Shown piece by piece: positions 5,886 to 6,507 of a stretch of 6,507 nucleotides of DNA (within the stretch, counting starts at the first letter, position 1; every line of letters starts with the position of its first letter). This stretch comes from JBJXFY01 sp046155815. GTDB lineage: Bacteria; Verrucomicrobiota; Verrucomicrobiia; Limisphaerales; CAIMTB01. The DNA is taken from the NCBI GenBank assembly GCA_046155815.1, contig JBJXFY010000050.1:1-6507 (forward strand), in the 5' to 3' direction. A program made the translations under genes and the position numbers. Under the pieces are notes generated by a model, which worked only from the letters and a program-made list of their open reading frames with translations, did not search any database and was not told where the DNA came from.

Positions 5886-6196
5886 AGCCGTCCTCGCCCC
5901 GGCGGCGAAGGCCCATCCTCGGCCGGCTGGTCACCCGGCTCGTCGGGCCCTGCACGGTCGTGGCGCGGCTCGCCTCCGAGGCGCTCGACCGCCGGCTCAC
6001 CTGGCGTGAGCGCGGGTGCCTGCGCTTTCACGGCCTGATCTGCCGCTGGTGCCGGCGGTACGCGCGGCAGCTCGCCTGGCTGCACGCCGCTGCGCCCCGG
6101 CTCGGGGAGGAGGAGGCGCTGTTCCAGCAGCGGGAAATGCCCGCGGAGTTCCGTGACCGCCTCCGGCAGCGCCTGCGCGACGAGCCGCGGGCGTGA
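5882..6196 (+). CDS. Zinc-finger (ZAS-type) anti-sigma factor
   Basis: This 104-residue basic protein has the zinc-binding spacing of ZAS anti-sigma factors: Cys24-x25-His50-x3-Cys54-x2-Cys57. The surrounding sequence fits (LASEALDRRLTWRERGCLRF, then HGLICRWC), as in the family pattern C-x-EA-x2-LLSE-x-LD...L-x-H-L-x2-C-x2-C. There is no transmembrane helix, so it is likely cytoplasmic and soluble. It is expected to bind and inhibit the sigma factor encoded just upstream, whose stop codon it overlaps by 4 bp. In some ZAS proteins (RsrA, ChrR) the zinc site responds to oxidants. A thiol-redox role here is supported only by the redoxin gene 42 nt downstream. The N-terminal run RRRRP and the C-terminal helix (AEFRDRLRQRLRDEPRA) have no assigned role. 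Confidence 0.8.
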   Translation: MKPSSPRRRRPILGRLVTRLVGPCTVVARLASEALDRRLTWRERGCLRFHGLICRWCRRYARQLAWLHAAAPRLGEEEALFQQREMPAEFRDRLRQRLRDEPRA

Positions 6197-6201
6197 CCGC
6201 C

Positions 6202-6227
6202 TGTAAGGCCGCGCCGGCCCGCGCGAC
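6202..6227 (+). promoter_or_regulatory. Putative ECF-sigma promoter of the redoxin gene
   Basis: TGTAAG (6202-6207), 16 nt, CGAC (6224-6227, continuing GCA), identical in boxes and spacing to the SDR-operon promoter on the other strand. It lies in the 42-bp gap after the anti-sigma gene. Transcription would start around 6233-6235, only a few bases before the ATG at 6239, so the mRNA would be leaderless or nearly so. The redoxin gene could also be read through from the sigma operon. Confidence 0.6.
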
Positions 6228-6238
6228 GCACCGGCGTC

Positions 6239-6507
6239 ATGCGCATCTCGAATTCCGCCGCCCGCCGCGCCGGCGCGCTGGCTTCCCTGCTGCTCACCTT
6301 CGCCGCCACCGCCGCACCGCCGGCTGATTTCACCGTCACCGCACCCGCGGACGGCCCGACCTTCCGCCTTGCCGATGCGCGGGGGAAGTACGTCGCCCTC
6401 CATTTCCTGCTGAAGACCGAATGTCCGGTCTGCCTCCGCCACACGGCCGAGCATGCGAAGCTGGCCGCCGCGCAGCCGGACGTGGTGCATGTCTTCCTCA
6501 AGCCCGA
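6239..6507 (+). CDS. Partial secreted redoxin / thioredoxin-fold protein (N-terminus)
   Basis: Eighty-nine codons are visible before the window ends. ATG 6239 begins a signal peptide (MRISNSAARRAGALASLLLT, then FAATAAPPA), so the product is probably exported to the periplasm or envelope. The mature part reads ADGPTFRLADARGKYVALHF, then LLKTECPVCLRHTAEH and DVVHVFLKP. This is the start of an AhpC/TSA-redoxin fold: a strand, then a CxxC-type site (Cys62-Pro-Val-Cys65) at the head of a helix. The position of the CxxC after the second strand fits the family, but whether it is a peroxidase, reductase or another thiol protein cannot be told from this part. It is downstream of the sigma/anti-sigma pair, with its own matching ECF-type promoter. 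Confidence 0.8.
   Translation, partial: MRISNSAARRAGALASLLLTFAATAAPPADFTVTAPADGPTFRLADARGKYVALHFLLKTECPVCLRHTAEHAKLAAAQPDVVHVFLKP

Noticed and set aside
6028..6501. 157-residue minus-strand frame opposite the anti-sigma and redoxin genes
   Set aside because: Shadow frame; the plus strand carries the clear zinc-finger and CPVC redoxin sequences.

Overview
The window is high-GC bacterial DNA with compact, often overlapping genes and almost no Shine-Dalgarno sequences. Three things suggest a member of the Verrucomicrobiota or a related PVC lineage. These are the ECF sigma factor type (TIGR02943-like, from memory), the large GH63-type glucosidase beside a glucose-dehydrogenase-like SDR, and palindromic repeats lying inside genes. 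The assignment is an inference; there is no rRNA or other phylogenetic marker here.

Minus-strand half (about 1-4790), in transcription order. An ECF-type promoter (4789-4764) precedes an SDR oxidoreductase resembling glucose 1-dehydrogenase (4732-3791). Next come a 947-residue GH63-like glucosidase (3719-876) and a small DUF1622-like membrane protein (879-527) that overlaps the glucosidase stop and carries a frameshift. A second ECF-type promoter (515-490) precedes a secreted YHS-domain gene (456-217). That gene is cut short exactly where a 42-bp near-perfect palindrome (244-285) begins. Its stop overlaps the GTG start of a membrane-anchored protein that runs off the left edge and may be an alpha/beta hydrolase.

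Plus-strand half (about 4829-6507). A divergent ECF-like site (4829-4854) is followed by a roughly 370-nt region without a convincing gene. Then come an ECF sigma factor (5229-5885), a zinc-finger anti-sigma factor overlapping it by 4 bp (5882-6196), another ECF-type promoter (6202-6227), and the start of a secreted thioredoxin-fold (redoxin) protein with a CPVC motif that runs off the right edge.

The most interesting signal is a shared bipartite motif, TG(T/A)AAG - 16 nt - CGAC-N-CA. It occurs upstream of the SDR/glucosidase operon, the YHS gene and the redoxin gene, with a weaker copy upstream of the sigma gene, always with exactly 16 nt between the boxes. This architecture resembles known ECF promoters such as Bacillus SigX (TGTAAC...CGAC). 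It suggests that the encoded sigma/anti-sigma pair controls itself and its neighbours as one local regulon, linking thiol redox proteins to glucoside hydrolysis and glucose oxidation. Two palindromic repeats inside coding sequence also stand out: one lengthens the glucosidase in frame by about 35 residues, and the other truncates the YHS gene.
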